Shown: positions 9,736 through 19,733, counted from the first letter of the stretch. The stretch is DNA of 57,460 nt from Alphaproteobacteria bacterium (GCA_016869875.1 VGDE01000002.1:1-57460), one strand, 5' to 3'. Translations and numbers: made by a program. The notes: generated by a model not told the origin, from the sequence alone.

Positions 9736-10395
9736 TCAGGATGTTTCGACGGCGTTGCGAACATCCGAGATCAGACTTTCAAACGTAACGTTCGTCAATT
9801 GGCGACCGTCCAGGAAGAACGTAGGCGTCTGGCGCACGCCCAGGGTTTCCAGATCGGAAGCATCCTGATTGAGAATTCCGACAATGTCCGGCGACAGGCG
9901 CATGCTCTGGGCCTTTTCCAGGTCGAGACCGGCAGCCCCGGCAATCTGCCAAGCCAGATCCAATCGGGGCGCACCATGCACTGCCCATTCGGGCTGCCGC
10001 TCCAGCAGCGCATCAAGGACCGGTTCAAACTGGTCTTGCATGCGTGCTGTTTCCAGAATGCCAACTGCCTCGTCAGATCCTTCGTGAAAGGCCGCATAGC
10101 GCATGACGACGCGAACCTGATCAGGAAATTGTGTAAGGATATCCTGAACGACCGGATGAAAAGCGCGACACGCCTCGCACGACGGATCGAAGAACTCGAC
10201 CAGCGTGACCGGAGCATCCTCGGGGCCAAAGCTGGGGGAGTAACCGCGCACCAGCAACTCCATGTCTGCCGCCGGGGCCGCGGCGGCCTGGGCCTCTGCC
10301 TCGGCCTGGCGGTTGCGAGTCATGACGATCGCGCCACCGCCAAAGGCAGCAAGGCCTATCGCTGAAGCTCCAATCACAAGAGTGCGGCGATTCAT
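9736..10395 (-). CDS. DsbA-like thioredoxin-fold oxidoreductase
   Basis: FFDPSCEACRAFHPVVQDIL active-site motif; overlaps dsbB stop. Confidence 0.88.
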   Translation of the reverse strand: MNRRTLVIGASAIGLAAFGGGAIVMTRNRQAEAEAQAAAAPAADMELLVRGYSPSFGPEDAPVTLVEFFDPSCEACRAFHPVVQDILTQFPDQVRVVMRYAAFHEGSDEAVGILETARMQDQFEPVLDALLERQPEWAVHGAPRLDLAWQIAGAAGLDLEKAQSMRLSPDIVGILNQDASDLETLGVRQTPTFFLDGRQLTNVTFESLISDVRNAVETS

Positions 10396-10829
10396 GGACG
10401 TTTTCCTTTCAGTGACATGAGGCAGACGATGATTGCAGCAAACGCAATCAGCGCCAGATAGGGGATGGGCACGCCCAGGATGGTCTGCGCCTGATCGGTG
10501 CAGGACGGCCCGTCCTGGGTGCAAGGCGCAATGGCCTGTGGGATCAGCCCGGCGTAAAGCCCCGAATGCCAGCCCGCCAGCACCAGACCCGCAAGCGCCA
10601 GCGGCAGGCCGTAAAGCCGCGCCAGTCCGTCGTTGCGCCAAAGCGAGATGGTCAGGATCGGAACCAGAGGGAACATGGCGATGCGTTGATACCAGCACAG
10701 GGTGCAGGGCATCTGACCCATGACCTCACCGATGAACAGGGCACCAAGCGTTGCCGTCAGGGCGATCAGAAAGGCCAGAAGGGCGGCAAGTTCGTCGTGA
10801 GACAGGTTCCGGGTGTCAGTTGCGGTCAA
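10392..10829 (-). CDS. dsbB: Disulfide bond formation protein DsbB
   Basis: PCTLCWYQRIAMFPL, four TM helices. Confidence 0.88.
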   Translation of the reverse strand: MTATDTRNLSHDELAALLAFLIALTATLGALFIGEVMGQMPCTLCWYQRIAMFPLVPILTISLWRNDGLARLYGLPLALAGLVLAGWHSGLYAGLIPQAIAPCTQDGPSCTDQAQTILGVPIPYLALIAFAAIIVCLMSLKGKRP

Positions 10830-11298
10830 GAAGCGGCTCCTTGCGGCCTGTGGTGAAGGTGGCGATGAGGATGATCAGGGCCCCGAACGTGATTGCGATG
10901 TCCGCGCCATTGAACGTGGGCCAGTGCCAGTCACGCCAGTAAAGGCCAAGGAAATCCGTCACCGCCCCCTGCCGCAGCCGATCAATGATATTGCCGAGTG
11001 CACCACCCACGATCAGTCCAAGGCCAGCCCTTTCGGGCAGGGTGTCCGCGCGAAACGCCATAACCGCAAAGATCAGGGCAAGGGCGCCAGTCAGCGCCGC
11101 CATGAGCAAGGGCTTGCCCGTCATGACGTCCGACATCATGCCGAAGCTGGCTCCTTCGTTGAAGCTGAGGGTCAGATTGAAGCCGGGAAGAACGGGCAAG
11201 GTTTGACCAGGAGAAAGCAGTGACAGCACGGCGGCCTTGGTGACCTGGTCTGCCAGCAGGGTGGCGCCGATCAGGGAAACGATAAATATTGCCCTCAC
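10816..11298 (-). CDS. lspA: Lipoprotein signal peptidase (signal peptidase II)
   Basis: NEGASFGM, GALGNIIDRLRQGAVTDFL, FNGADIAITFG motifs. Confidence 0.93.
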   Translation of the reverse strand: MRAIFIVSLIGATLLADQVTKAAVLSLLSPGQTLPVLPGFNLTLSFNEGASFGMMSDVMTGKPLLMAALTGALALIFAVMAFRADTLPERAGLGLIVGGALGNIIDRLRQGAVTDFLGLYWRDWHWPTFNGADIAITFGALIILIATFTTGRKEPLLDRN

Positions 11299-11918
11299 GG
11301 CATGGTTCTCCTGTGCAAGCCGAACCAGCGCGGAACGGTCGTCAAGTAATGGCTGTAGTCTGCACCTAGGGCCTGCTTCAACTCACTTTCCTCTGAGTGA
11401 ACCTGCGCGGAAGCCGACCAGAGAAAGAGCAGGGGGGCGAGGAGTGTCGGTACTGCAGGAATGGCGAGGCCGACCCCCGCAAGCAGCAGGAACTGCCCGA
11501 CAAAGGTCGGGTTGCGGCTGAATTGGTAAAGTCCGCCTGATACAAACGCTCCTGTTGCGCCCTTGGCCACACCGATACGCCACGAACTGCCCATCGACAT
11601 CTGTGCGGCAAAAGCCAGCATCGCACCCGTTCCAGCAATGAACACGCCGATCAGGCCAAGCGCCACCGCCTCGCCCCCGGTCCAGAAAGGGTCGGACTTG
11701 TGCAAGACAGGCCAGACCAGCCAGAGCAGCGGCCCGAGAAAGGCCAAAGCAAAAGCGGCGCGAAAGCCAAGAGCCGCCCAACGGTCGCGCCCGCTGGCTT
11801 GTCCGAACAGCCAGATTGGCCTGTCCGCTGCCTGAGCCGCCATGGCACTGCCCCAGAAAAACAGCAGCAGGTAGCTCGCCAACAGCGCCAGTGCTGCCCC
11901 GCCAAAACCTGAAAGCAT
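11295..11918 (-). CDS. Isoprenylcysteine carboxyl methyltransferase-like integral membrane protein
   Basis: GGLYQFSRNPTFVGQFLLL ... EESELKQALGADYSHYLTTVPRW. Confidence 0.85.
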   Translation of the reverse strand: MLSGFGGAALALLASYLLLFFWGSAMAAQAADRPIWLFGQASGRDRWAALGFRAAFALAFLGPLLWLVWPVLHKSDPFWTGGEAVALGLIGVFIAGTGAMLAFAAQMSMGSSWRIGVAKGATGAFVSGGLYQFSRNPTFVGQFLLLAGVGLAIPAVPTLLAPLLFLWSASAQVHSEESELKQALGADYSHYLTTVPRWFGLHRRTMP

Positions 11919-11922
11919 GGCC

Positions 11923-14196
11923 TCAGCCCTCGCGTTCGGGATTGAAACCCAGCAAGCGCAGCGCGTTCAGCGTCACCAGCACGGTTGCTCCCGTATCCGC
12001 AAGGATCGCGATCCAGAGCCCGGTGATCCCCAGAACAGTCGTCACAAGAAACACGGCCTTCAGACCAAGGGCGATGGTCACGTTCTGGCGGATGTTGCTC
12101 ATGGCGGCGCGGGCCAGCCGGATCTGAGCCGGCACATCGGTCACGCGGTCGCGCAGAATGGCGGCATCGGCCGTTTCCAGCGCCACATCGGTGCCTGATC
12201 CCATGGCGACACCAATGCTGGCCTGCTTGAGGGCAGGGGCGTCATTGATGCCGTCCCCGATCATCATCACACCGCCATGTTCATTCATGTCACGGATCAT
12301 GCTGAGTTTGTCTTCGGGCATCATGTCGGCCCGAAACTCCATGCCAAGACCACCGGCAATGGCCGCTGCGGTGCGCGGGTTGTCTCCCGTCAGAATAACA
12401 GACGTGATCCCCATGGCGGAAAGCTGACGGACAGCTTCTGCAGCGTCAGTGCGTGGCTCGTCACGCATGGCGATCAGGCCAAGCGGCGTCCTTTCGCGAT
12501 AAACCGCAACGGCCGTTTTGCCCTCTTCCTCGAAGACTGTGGCTTGCCGCAAGCTGTCGGTGTCGATGCCGTCATTTTCGGAGGCGTAGCGGGGAGACGT
12601 CACCCAGGCGGGTGCGTCACCCACGGTGGCGACCACGCCTCTGCCCGCCAAGGCCTTGGCATCACGCGCCGGCAGGGCTTTGACACCTGCCGACTTGGCT
12701 TTGTTGAGAATGGCGATGGCCAGCGGATGGCTCGATCCGCTTTCAACCCCTGCCGCCACTTCCAGAAGCTCAGCTTCTGTTGTCGCACCGAACGGCACGA
12801 GGTCCGTCACCTCGGGACGACCATGGGTAAGGGTTCCCGTCTTGTCGAAAGCGACCTTGGACACCTTGGCGGCCGCTTCAATGACCGCTCCTCCCTTCAT
12901 CAGCAGTCCCCGGCGGGCACCGGTGGACAGCGCCGACGCGATGGAAGCAGGAACCGAGATCACCAGCGCGCAAGGGCAGCCGATCAGCAGAAGCGCGAGC
13001 CCGCGATAGATCCAGGTGTCCCAGGCGTGACCAAAGACCAGCGGCGGCACCACGATCACCAGGACCGACACCGCGACAATGGCAGGCATGTACCAGCGGC
13101 TGAACCGGTCGATGAAACGCTCGGTCGGCGCGCGCGCTTCTTCGGCCTCTTCCACGAGGCGAATGATCCGGGAGATGGTGTTGTCTTCGGCGGCCCTGGT
13201 CACCGTGATCCGCAATGCTGCTTCGGTGTTGATGGAGCCCGCAAAGACCGCGTCTCCGGGTCCGCGCGTCTTTGGCACACTTTCCCCCGTCACCGGGCTT
13301 TCATCGATGCCGGAACGGCCTTCGGCGATGTCTCCATCAGCCGGAATGCGGTCGCCGGGGCGGACAAGCACAGTTTGGCCGACAAGAAGGCTGGCAGCCG
13401 CCACTTCGCGTGTCGTGCCATTGACCTCCAGCAGCGCAGTCTTGGGAACCAGGTTGGCCAGCGCACGAATGCCGTCGCGGGCCTTGCCAGCGGCGACACC
13501 TTCCAGCACCTCACCGACAGCGAACAGAAACACCACAAGCGCGGCCTCTTCGGCTGCGTTGATGAACAAGGCGCCGATCGCGGCAACGGTCATCAAGCCC
13601 TCGATGGTGAACGGCTGGCCCATTCGCGCGGCGGCAAAGGCGCGACGTGCAATGGGTGCGACACCGATCAAGCAGGCCGCGCCGAATGCCCATGTACCGA
13701 TCCGGGGTGCAACCAGTTCCACGCCCCAGGCTGCGGCAAGCAGCAGGGCCGTGAAGATCACCAGCTTGCCTTTGCCCGTCTGGTACCAGCTCTTGCCACG
13801 ATCAGCAGGGTCATCATGAACATGGCCGAGGCTGCCGTGACCGGAAGAGTCTGCCGCAGGCTGGCTCGTCTGAGGCTCTCGATGCCCGTGCTGATCATGA
13901 CGCAGATCAGCGTCCGGCGCGGCACCGGGCATGACAAACCCTTTTTTTTCCGCACCACGCGGCGCGATACCGTAGCCAAGCGCCCGCACGGTCTTTTCGA
14001 CCTTCTCCCGGTCGGTCTTTTCTTCATCCAGCGTCAAGCGCAGGCGTTCGGACATGATGCCGATCTCGACACCGCTGACACCCGGCAGGCGAGACACCGC
14101 GGCTCTCACTTTCGTGGCGCAGGAGGCGCAATCCATGCCTGATACCGTCCAGTCGCAGGCGGTTTCGCCTGTCACATCTCGGTTCGTCATTGTCAT
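11923..14196 (-). CDS. Heavy-metal translocating P1B-type ATPase (Zn/Cd/Pb type)
   Basis: HMA motif SGMDCASCATKV, His-rich linker, CPCALVIS, DKTGTLT, GDGINDAPAL. Confidence 0.95.
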   Translation of the reverse strand: MTMTNRDVTGETACDWTVSGMDCASCATKVRAAVSRLPGVSGVEIGIMSERLRLTLDEEKTDREKVEKTVRALGYGIAPRGAEKKGFVMPGAAPDADLRHDQHGHREPQTSQPAADSSGHGSLGHVHDDPADRGKSWYQTGKGKLVIFTALLLAAAWGVELVAPRIGTWAFGAACLIGVAPIARRAFAAARMGQPFTIEGLMTVAAIGALFINAAEEAALVVFLFAVGEVLEGVAAGKARDGIRALANLVPKTALLEVNGTTREVAAASLLVGQTVLVRPGDRIPADGDIAEGRSGIDESPVTGESVPKTRGPGDAVFAGSINTEAALRITVTRAAEDNTISRIIRLVEEAEEARAPTERFIDRFSRWYMPAIVAVSVLVIVVPPLVFGHAWDTWIYRGLALLLIGCPCALVISVPASIASALSTGARRGLLMKGGAVIEAAAKVSKVAFDKTGTLTHGRPEVTDLVPFGATTEAELLEVAAGVESGSSHPLAIAILNKAKSAGVKALPARDAKALAGRGVVATVGDAPAWVTSPRYASENDGIDTDSLRQATVFEEEGKTAVAVYRERTPLGLIAMRDEPRTDAAEAVRQLSAMGITSVILTGDNPRTAAAIAGGLGMEFRADMMPEDKLSMIRDMNEHGGVMMIGDGINDAPALKQASIGVAMGSGTDVALETADAAILRDRVTDVPAQIRLARAAMSNIRQNVTIALGLKAVFLVTTVLGITGLWIAILADTGATVLVTLNALRLLGFNPEREG

Positions 14197-14247
14197 TCCT
14201 TCCGCCAGGTCAGGGCAGTTGCCTTCTCTGATTCGTATCCTTAATGT

Positions 14248-14268
14248 CTCTAGCTGCTATAGCTTCAA
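14248..14268. promoter_or_regulatory. MerR-type operator between ATPase and merR-family gene
   Basis: GTCTCTAGCTGCTATAGCTTC dyad; reverse strand TTGAAG-19 bp-TAAGGA. Confidence 0.65.
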
Positions 14269-14278
14269 GAGGAATTTG

Positions 14279-14713
14279 ATGCTGACCATCGGCAAACTTA
14301 GCGCATCGACCGGAGTAAAAGTCCCGACGATCCGCTACTATGAGCAGATAGGCCTGCTGCCCGAAGCGGAGCGCAGTGCAGGCAATCAGCGCTTGTACGA
14401 CCGGAAAACCCTGGATCGGCTGGCGTTCATCCGGCATGCGCGGGAACTTGGGTTCTCATTGGAGGCCATCAGGGACCTGCTCAGCTTGTCGGATAATCCC
14501 GATCACTCTTGCTCAGCAGCGGATGCCATCGCCCGGGCTCAACTGGTTGAGGTTGAAAGCCGCCTTGCACGGCTGGCGGCGCTCAAGGCGGAGCTTGAAC
14601 GCATGGTGGTGCAATGCTCTGGAAACAGGATTTCCGACTGCCGGGTGATCGAGGTGCTGGGCAATCATTCCTTGTGCATCACTGACCACATGATCGAGGA
14701 CGCCATTCATTAA
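14279..14713 (+). CDS. MerR-family metal-responsive regulator (CadR/PbrR/ZntR-like)
   Basis: MLTIGKLSASTGVKVPTIRYYEQIGLLPEAERSAGNQRLYD; C-terminal Cys residues CSGNRISDCRVIEVL. Confidence 0.9.
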   Translation: MLTIGKLSASTGVKVPTIRYYEQIGLLPEAERSAGNQRLYDRKTLDRLAFIRHARELGFSLEAIRDLLSLSDNPDHSCSAADAIARAQLVEVESRLARLAALKAELERMVVQCSGNRISDCRVIEVLGNHSLCITDHMIEDAIH

Positions 14714-14880
14714 TGGGGACCGCACGTCGATGCTGAGAATTGTCTATTGCATCCACCGCACATACACACCGGCTCTGTAGCCGACAAGCTGTGCGCCCAC
14801 TGGTTGCGCTGGAATAGCTTTGTATCCTCCTTTCTTCGGCTCAAATGACTGACAATTTGGTGAACCCCATAAGAACCAAC

Positions 14881-14910
14881 TTGAACCTCTAGCTGCTTGA
14901 GGTGGCATAA
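14881..14910 (+). promoter_or_regulatory. MerR-type promoter/operator
   Basis: TTGAACCTCTAGCTGCTTGAGGTGGCATAAG; dyad ACCTCTAGC-T-GCTTGAGGT. Confidence 0.7.
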
Positions 14911-14972
14911 GGTGCCATCAGTCGCAACGAGTAGGGCACAGAAATGATACCTTTCGGACATCAAGCAGGCAG

Positions 14973-15143
14973 ATGCTGACGCTCCTGGGGGCTGTCCTGG
15001 GCTCATGGCGCGGGCTGGTTCGCGCACGCCAGCTTGGTGGGAACAGACTGGATATGATCCAGTATGCCATCGCTCACGCAATCGTTTTCGGATTGATAGG
15101 GGCGTTTGTAGGTATTTATCTTGGTCGCCTCATGATGCCATGA
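14973..15143 (+). CDS. Small membrane protein, 56 aa (absent from ORF track)
   Basis: Own translation: MLTLLGAVLGSWRGLVRARQLGGNRLDMIQYAIAHAIVFGLIGAFVGIYLGRLMMP*; downstream of the MerR-type promoter. Confidence 0.5.
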   Translation: MLTLLGAVLGSWRGLVRARQLGGNRLDMIQYAIAHAIVFGLIGAFVGIYLGRLMMP

Positions 15144-15817
15144 CCGTGCCGTTACATACCGAGACACTGAGCGAACCCGCACCAGAAGCGGGACCAGCAA
15201 CCAATCTTTCGCAGCACGAGGGGTGGAGGGCGGTACGCTGGACGCGATCCTGTCTCATGCGGGAATAGCCGCGGAAATGCGCAATGAGACGGCACTGGCA
15301 TTTCGGGTGCCTTCGATCTGTCGACCTTGACCCCTGGCCAAGTGCTGAGATGGAGCGTGTCGGAAGATGATCTGCCCGCTTGGACCACTTGTTATTGTTG
15401 GTCAAGAACGGGACAGACATTGTCCTCGACTTCAGCAAGCCACTTGAGGCTGCTTGGTCTACACTCAGATACAGACACGAAGTTACCGCGAAACGTTCAT
15501 GCTCGTCAGTTCGCTTTATTCTGCGCTTGCAGGACGCGAGGCGCCTGAGAGCTTTGCCGTCGATCTTGCTGCGCTCTTGGCAGGATGTTATGGGCCATGT
15601 TCGATGGTTGGCTTAATCATCCGGAAGCCAATACCGTCGATTTTGCACTGAGGGCACCTGAGTTGCAGCGCGCATGTACGCAGAAGCACCAAGTATTCTG
15701 CAAGCATTGGCGGTGAGCGGACCTCAACTCATTCCTTGCGGAGATTGCTCTGCAGCTGGCTTGTATCCGCCTCCCGACTGCAATAGCTGATGTTAAGTCA
15801 TTCCAGAAGGAAAGATC

Positions 15818-16096
15818 ATGGTGTCAGGCTCACAAATGAAAGCAAAGCTTTGGGTGGCTATGCTCACAGTCTCTCTTCTCGGGGGATGTTCCTCGGTGTT
15901 GACTGATGCCATTGGGGGAACGCAGGAACTTCCAGAGGAAGTGGTCGCATTGGCCGCTCCAAACCAAAATATTGCGACAGCACGTCTCCAACCAGACGAT
16001 AACTGCTACTGGTATGAGCACGTAGGTCCAGTCGAAACGACACTTTTGCCGCTTATATCAGAGCGAGGTGGCCCCATCTGCCTCGCAGAGGGATGA
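15818..16096 (+). CDS. Small putative lipoprotein
   Basis: Signal peptide with lipobox LLGGC; ORF to 16096. Confidence 0.6.
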   Translation: MVSGSQMKAKLWVAMLTVSLLGGCSSVLTDAIGGTQELPEEVVALAAPNQNIATARLQPDDNCYWYEHVGPVETTLLPLISERGGPICLAEG

Positions 16097-16211
16097 GAGT
16101 ATCGTTTCAACCAAGATCTCTTCCACAACCGCTACTTCATCCATTCATAAAGCTGCCTTGATGAGCGGCTCGGATCGGGCTGAGTGACAGAGCTGTTTTG
16201 TCATCGATCTG

Positions 16212-16856
16212 CTATTCTCCCGGATAAAGAATAGCAGTGACGCCGGTTTCGACTTGGCTGTAAAGATCGTTGACATGCGCCATCACCATGCGAACGCATC
16301 CCGAACTTGCTCGACTTCCGATTGAAGTGGGATACGGCGTCCCGTGAATGCGCAAATAGGTGTCACGGTTTCCGACATAAAGATAGAGCGCACGCGAACC
16401 GAGTGCATTTGAAGGTCCGGGCTCCATGCCATTCGCGTACTGCGCGTAAGTTTCCGGTTCCCGCCTGATCATCTCCGGGGTCGGAGTCCAGTGCGGCCAC
16501 TTTGCTTTGCGCTGGACTGTGTAGGTTCCTGGCTCATAAAGATCGCCGCGTCCGATGGCCACTCCGTAACGCATTGCCGTGCCATCATTTTGAATATGAT
16601 AAAGGTAACGCGCTACCGCATCGACGTGAATGTCACCGGGCGTCAGACCGTCATTGGCTTCGACACGCTGCGGCAAGAACCTCGGATGCAATCCCCAAGG
16701 ATTCGAGGTGGCTGGATCATAGGCTGCCGGTGTGATCTCAGAATCCCAAGCAGCCATTTGAGCCTCGCTCGGCCACGACATTGCAAAGCTGGGTGAAGCA
16801 ATGGCCGGCGAGAACAGGGCACTGGTTGTCAGGATGAAATGGCGACGTGTCAGCAT
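16212..16856 (-). CDS. L,D-transpeptidase (YkuD domain)
   Basis: LRIHGTPYPTSIGSRASSGCVRMVMAHVNDLY catalytic HxxxxxxxxxxxxSxGCxR motif. Confidence 0.93.
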   Translation of the reverse strand: MLTRRHFILTTSALFSPAIASPSFAMSWPSEAQMAAWDSEITPAAYDPATSNPWGLHPRFLPQRVEANDGLTPGDIHVDAVARYLYHIQNDGTAMRYGVAIGRGDLYEPGTYTVQRKAKWPHWTPTPEMIRREPETYAQYANGMEPGPSNALGSRALYLYVGNRDTYLRIHGTPYPTSIGSRASSGCVRMVMAHVNDLYSQVETGVTAILYPGE

Positions 16857-17036
16857 TCTTCTCTCGCGATTGTTCTTGAGACGGTCATCAGTTCCGTGTC
16901 TCTGATATCACGAGAAGACACAAGCGTGGCTGGGTAAAACCTGGGTGTTAAGCAGCTATGCTCTTTCCACTTCCTCAACCATGACCTCCTATAAGGGCAA
17001 ATCACCTAACAAGCCCGTGAACTCTGAAATTGTGAC

Positions 17037-17059
17037 TTGAACCTCTAGCAGCTTGAGGT
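17037..17059 (+). promoter_or_regulatory. MerR-type promoter/operator upstream of DUF411 gene
   Basis: TTGAACCTCTAGCAGCTTGAGGT, near-identical to 14881-14903. Confidence 0.7.
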
Positions 17060-17109
17060 TGCAGTTGTCGCAAGCAAAAACCCGGCAAGTGCTGGATAAG
17101 GGACGGATC

Positions 17110-17574
17110 ATGATGGAATTGACACGGCGAGCCGTGCTTCTTGCCGCAGCCGCAAGCGCACTGCCGACACTCGGACTGTCGGGGAATGCCCTCACGATCC
17201 ATGTTGTCGAGGGACGCGGCTGCGAGTGCTGCAAGCAGTGGACGAACTACCTGCGGGAGAACGGTTTCCAGGTCACGAGCGAAGAGCGGTTCGGCACTCT
17301 TCTCATGCAGCACAAGATCGATCTTGGCGTGCCTGTCGAACTGACGTCCTGCCATACCGGATCGATTGAAGGTTACTTCCTGGAAGGACATGTTCCGGTC
17401 GCCGATATCCGCCAGCTGTTGCGGGATCGCCCGGACGCTTTGGGGGTCACTGTTCCGGGAATGCCCTTCGGAAGTCCGGGCATGGGTTCCGAAAGCCGGC
17501 GCGTGGCTTACGACGTCCTGCTGATCCGCAAGGACGGCAGCAGTGAAATCTTCAACAGCTACCCCGCTGCATAA
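17110..17574 (+). CDS. DUF411 metal-binding protein
   Basis: VVEGRGCECCKQWTNYLRENGFQVT...VPVELTSCHTGSIEGYFLEGHVPVADI. Confidence 0.9.
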   Translation: MMELTRRAVLLAAAASALPTLGLSGNALTIHVVEGRGCECCKQWTNYLRENGFQVTSEERFGTLLMQHKIDLGVPVELTSCHTGSIEGYFLEGHVPVADIRQLLRDRPDALGVTVPGMPFGSPGMGSESRRVAYDVLLIRKDGSSEIFNSYPAA

Positions 17575-17608
17575 ATCAGCCGAACGCCTTCTGCAGGAAC
17601 CCGTGTCA

Positions 17609-18163
17609 ATGTCCCACTTCACCCGCCGCCATGCCTCACTGGCCATGATTGCAGCCTTGGCAGCCTGCGGACGATCCGGTTCATCCGGCGTGAGCACTCA
17701 GGCCGCAGCCCGACCGATACCGGAGTTCAAGCGCTACTTCGGACCCCCCGTGACGCAAGTGGTGGTCTACAAGAGCCAGCGCAGAATGCATCTCATCAGC
17801 GGCACGACCTTGCTGAAGTCCTATGATTTCGGGCTCGGCAACCAACCTGTCGGTCCGAAGCAGTTCGAGGGCGACGGGAAGACCCCTGAGGGTCTATATT
17901 TTGTCGACCGCTTCAATCCACGCAGCCGCTATCACCTGTCGGTCGGCATTTCCTACCCGAACGATCAGGACAAGGCCTACGCCGCACAATTTGGACGAAA
18001 GGCAGGCGGAGACATCATGTTCCATGGTCGGGGGCCTGAAGGAAATGTCCTTGCCGCCAAGAACCGGGATTGGACTGCGGGGTGCCTTGCGCTGACAGAT
18101 CAGGAGATCGAGGACGTTTACGCAATGCTCCAGCCAAGAACACCCGTGATGATCTACGCGTAA
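17609..18163 (+). CDS. L,D-transpeptidase family lipoprotein
   Basis: AALAACG lipobox; GDIMFHGRGPEGN...DWTAGCLALTDQEIEDVY. Confidence 0.88.
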   Translation: MSHFTRRHASLAMIAALAACGRSGSSGVSTQAAARPIPEFKRYFGPPVTQVVVYKSQRRMHLISGTTLLKSYDFGLGNQPVGPKQFEGDGKTPEGLYFVDRFNPRSRYHLSVGISYPNDQDKAYAAQFGRKAGGDIMFHGRGPEGNVLAAKNRDWTAGCLALTDQEIEDVYAMLQPRTPVMIYA

Positions 18164-18200
18164 TTCCTTCTCCGACCCGTCACAGGTCGTCTTCATGAAA

Positions 18201-18224
18201 AAGAGGCCGGTGGACCGGCCTCTT
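18201..18224. terminator. Bidirectional terminator between convergent genes
   Basis: AAGAGGCCGGT-GG-ACCGGCCTCTT with T tail. Confidence 0.8.
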
Positions 18225-18245
18225 TATTGTCTGACCTCGACGGAT

Positions 18246-19733
18246 TTATTCGGCCGAGGGGAACATGGCCTGCCGCATGACGTGGAAGATGACCTCTTGA
18301 TCCATCGTCCCGCCGAAGAGATGCGCCCAGGGACCAGTGGCCCACAGGCCGACATCGACGCCGGAATGGCTTTCAGAGCTCGCCGGGATCAAGGCTTGCT
18401 GCAAATGATCAGGATTGGTCGCTTCGTCCTGGGTCAGCTCAGCACGAGAACCTGAATAGGTCCCATCTTCCTGTTCGGTCAGAATGGAGCCCGGACCATT
18501 GCCGAAGCCCACGACTGTAAAGGGCGAGCCGTCATCAGCCAGGACAAGTTCGTCAGAATGCTTGATCCGGTCGGTGGAGACGTCATAGCAAAGCCCGGTG
18601 ATGGGCGTGCCGCGGCCGCAATAGCCGTTGAAGACCATGGCATGATCGTGGTCGGACGTGACAATGATCAGCGTTTCTTCCGGATTGGTGGCTTCCATGG
18701 TGGCCTGGATTGCTTCGGCAAATGCCACGCCGTCAGTGAAGGTGCGATGAGCATTGCCATCATGACTTCCGTGGTCAACCCGTCCGGCTTCGACTTCGAG
18801 GTAAAAGCCCTCCTCATTGCTCGACAGCTTTTCAATGGCCATTTGCGTCATCTCGGCCAGCGTCGGCTCTTGCTCGGGACGGTCGGCAGCATAGGCCATA
18901 TGGCTTCCCGCAAAAAGGCCAAGAACCGGGCCTTCTGCGGCAAGATCCAGACCTTCGGCGGTCTCGCGATCATGAGCAAAGGCGACGCCCAGGTCTTTTG
19001 CACGGGCCACAAGATCAACGTCATCGGGTCGGCTGCCGGTCAGACCACCGCCCACGTCCACGCCCTCCGGAGCAAAGTTGGACGCACCGCCTCCCATGGC
19101 GAAATCAAGCATGCCGCTTTCCATCGCGTCGATCATCTGGGTGGCGATATCGGTGCAGCCTTCAGGAGCCTCACCTTCCCAGTCACGGCTTTGGGTCTTG
19201 GCAAAAACGGCAGCCGGCGTGGCATGTGTGATGCGTGCGGTTGACACGACGCCAACGGATTTGCCTGCCTCGGAGGCCAGTTCAGCAAAGGTCGTCAGCG
19301 GGGTGCCGCTTGAACAATCTTCATGAACAACGTCTTCGCTCATGTTGATTGTGTTGAATATTTGCTTGACGCCCGTGTTCATTGCACCTGCCGTCGGAGC
19401 AGAGTCCGGGGTTTGGGCATTGATGTTGTACGTCTTCATGATGGCCGAGTTTTGAAACAGGTCATAAGGGAGGTTGTATTCCTCGCCCAGGAGGCCCTCC
19501 TGCTGACCCATGTACAGCCGGATCCCGTAGTTCGTGCCGATCCCCATGCCATCGGCGACAAACAGGATGACATTCCGAGCCGTGCCGGTATTGGGCTCTG
19601 CGTTCAGGCGCTCGCCCAGCACCTGCTGAGCAGCCGTGAAGTACTCGCTTCCCCCTTGGGGCAGGTCTTGGGCAAAAGCCGTGCCTCCACAAAGCGCAAT
19701 GGCAAATGTGGACGTGAATGTGCGACGAAACAT
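18246..19733 (-). CDS. Alkaline phosphatase (PhoA-type)
   Basis: VILFVADGMGIG, TPDSAPTAGAMNTG, EAGRVDHGSHDGN, TSDHDHAM. Confidence 0.92.
   Translation of the reverse strand: MFRRTFTSTFAIALCGGTAFAQDLPQGGSEYFTAAQQVLGERLNAEPNTGTARNVILFVADGMGIGTNYGIRLYMGQQEGLLGEEYNLPYDLFQNSAIMKTYNINAQTPDSAPTAGAMNTGVKQIFNTINMSEDVVHEDCSSGTPLTTFAELASEAGKSVGVVSTARITHATPAAVFAKTQSRDWEGEAPEGCTDIATQMIDAMESGMLDFAMGGGASNFAPEGVDVGGGLTGSRPDDVDLVARAKDLGVAFAHDRETAEGLDLAAEGPVLGLFAGSHMAYAADRPEQEPTLAEMTQMAIEKLSSNEEGFYLEVEAGRVDHGSHDGNAHRTFTDGVAFAEAIQATMEATNPEETLIIVTSDHDHAMVFNGYCGRGTPITGLCYDVSTDRIKHSDELVLADDGSPFTVVGFGNGPGSILTEQEDGTYSGSRAELTQDEATNPDHLQQALIPASSESHSGVDVGLWATGPWAHLFGGTMDQEVIFHVMRQAMFPSAE

Noticed and set aside
12277-14142. 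621-aa ORF opposite the P-type ATPase
   Set aside because: Antisense shadow of a well-supported ATPase gene; composition is not protein-like.
15143-15650. Possible further metal-resistance gene downstream of the 56-aa ORF
   Set aside because: Several short protein-like stretches in different frames with stops; looks decayed and I could not assign a family.
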